Source of the DNA: Candidatus Levyibacteriota bacterium
GTDB lineage: Bacteria > Patescibacteriota > Microgenomatia > Levybacterales > UBA12049
DNA: 6,114 bases
Reading direction: 5' to 3'
Assembly: GCA_023245475.1 (NCBI GenBank)
Contig: JAHFKF010000078.1
Coordinates: 1 to 6,114 of the forward strand
A model generated the notes under the pieces. The model made no database searches. It was given only the letters and a program-made list of their open reading frames with translations, and had not been told where the DNA came from. Shown piece after piece: positions 5,193-6,114 of the stretch. Each line of letters starts with the position of its first letter. Within the stretch, counting starts at the first letter, position 1. Both the position numbers and the translations under genes were made by a program.

Positions 5193-6114
5193 ATGCGAAA
5201 TGCCGAAACAGTCTTGGGAGTCATCCGAGATCGAGGTAAACGAGAATTGTTATTGGAAGATGTCTATAGACAACTCTACAACCGAGATCTTTATCTACGT
5301 GCCTATAATCGCCTCTATCGTAATGATGGAGCAATGACACCTGGAGCAACAAAGGAAACTGTGGATGCTATGTCACTGGAGAAAATCGACAATATCATTA
5401 AGGTCTTACGTAATGAGCATTATAGATGGATACCAGTGAAACGGATTTATATACCTAAAAAGTCAGGGAAATTACGTCCGTTAGGATTACCTTCATGGTC
5501 AGATAAGCTACTACAGGAAGTAATGCGTTCTATATTAGAAGCGTATTATGAACCGCAGTTTAGTCTATATTCACACGGTTTTCGTCAAGGCCGAGGATGT
5601 CATACAGCACTTGGAGAGATAACTAAAAGTTGGAGAGGAGTGAAATGGTTTATCGAGGGAGATATCTCGCAATGTTTTGATAGTTTTGATCATGGGATCT
5701 TGTTATCCATTCTGAGCGAGAAAATAAAAGATAAGCGTTTCATTCGGCTAGTATCTAATCTACTAAAAGCAGGATATTTAGAGGATTGGAAATTCAATAA
5801 TACCTTAAGTGGAGTTCCGCAAGGTGGTGTGTTAAGTCCCATCCTTAGTAATATATACCTTCATAGATTAGATAAGTTTGTTACTACAGAACTTTTTCCA
5901 GTATACAATAAAGGAGTCAAAAGAAAACCTTATCAACCTTACATGAAGCTACTAAATGAAGCTTGGAAGGAAAGGAACAAAGGGAATAAAAAAGAGGCTA
6001 AAAGATTGCGCTCTAAAGCACAAAAGATGCCTTCTCGTGATCCCAATGATCCTAAGTTCCGACGCTTTAAGTATCTGAGGTATGCAGATGATTGGCTGAT
6101 CGGTTTTAGTGGTT
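5193..6114 (+). CDS. group II intron reverse transcriptase/maturase (LtrA-like), 3' end outside the window
   Basis: This is the intron 2 protein, expected to promote splicing and retrohoming of its own RNA. The start ATG at 5193 has GAGG 8 nt upstream, and an in-frame TAA at 5160 rules out a longer start. The 307 visible residues show the LtrA-type order: LYNRDLYLRAYNRLYRNDGA (about 28-47), PVKRIYIPKKSGKLRPLGLP (81-100), YSHGFRQGRGCHTAL (126-140), FIEGDISQCFDSFDH (153-167), LSGVPQGGVLSPILSNIYL (205-223), then a basic insertion (about 240-290) and the catalytic YADD (297-300). Relatives usually read FRPGRG where this has FRQGRG. No frame break is seen. RT motifs after YADD, domain X and any endonuclease lie outside the window. 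It is clearly different in sequence from the intron 1 protein. Confidence 0.92.
   Translation, partial: MRNAETVLGVIRDRGKRELLLEDVYRQLYNRDLYLRAYNRLYRNDGAMTPGATKETVDAMSLEKIDNIIKVLRNEHYRWIPVKRIYIPKKSGKLRPLGLPSWSDKLLQEVMRSILEAYYEPQFSLYSHGFRQGRGCHTALGEITKSWRGVKWFIEGDISQCFDSFDHGILLSILSEKIKDKRFIRLVSNLLKAGYLEDWKFNNTLSGVPQGGVLSPILSNIYLHRLDKFVTTELFPVYNKGVKRKPYQPYMKLLNEAWKERNKGNKKEAKRLRSKAQKMPSRDPNDPKFRRFKYLRYADDWLIGFSG

Larger units (their letters stand above)
4683..6114 (+). mobile_element. group II intron 2 (LtrA-like), inserted in domain V of intron 1, 3' end outside the window
   Basis: It starts with the consensus GTGCG at 4683, carries a structured non-coding 5' part and then a reverse transcriptase gene from 5193, as in ORF-bearing group II introns. 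Domain IV continues past the right edge, so domains V-VI and the 3' splice site are not seen. The RT resembles the mitochondrial-like (LtrA) group, different from intron 1, so it is not a duplicate of its host intron. GTGTG at 4681 is a second possible start, but the exon pairings favour 4683. Confidence 0.85.

Overview
The window is AT-rich bacterial DNA made almost entirely of mobile elements nested inside one another; no intact housekeeping gene, tRNA or rRNA is visible. The lineage cannot be fixed from sequence alone. AT richness, a decayed topoisomerase III gene and stacked introns and insertion sequences (IS) suit a mobile-element-laden genome or plasmid, for example of an intracellular symbiont. 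That is an inference.

Layout. Positions 1-391 hold an internal piece of a type IA topoisomerase (TopB-like) that ends in an Asn/Ser-rich trinucleotide tract and a stop before the active-site tyrosine region. Positions 392-613 continue the same frame after the stop with 73 codons I do not recognise. A first group II intron (intron 1) starts near 687. Its ribozyme domains I-III occupy about 687-1250, and its domain IV encodes a reverse transcriptase/maturase with a C-terminal HNH endonuclease (1296 onward). That gene is split at the HNH motif by an IS of 1647 bp (2912-4558), which has 11-bp perfect inverted ends, a TATCTA target duplication and a 468-residue DDE transposase on the minus strand. 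Removing the IS and one TATCTA copy restores the HNH reading frame (tail 4565-4643), giving 564 residues from the preferred start.

Domain V of intron 1 begins at 4663 but breaks off after 20 nt, because a second group II intron (intron 2) of the LtrA-like type begins at 4683 with GTGCG. Its ribozyme 5' part spans 4683-5192 and its reverse transcriptase gene starts at 5193 and runs off the right edge.

The inferred order of events is: gene decay and insertion of intron 1, then IS insertion into domain IV and intron 2 insertion into domain V, in unknown order. Both introns show plausible exon-binding/intron-binding (EBS/IBS) pairings at their 5' junctions. For intron 2 the target is the catalytic domain V of intron 1, making a twintron in which intron 2 would have to splice out before intron 1 could fold. 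An IS-borne hairpin with a T-tract and a C in place of the conserved G at the first base of intron 1 may both impair intron 1.
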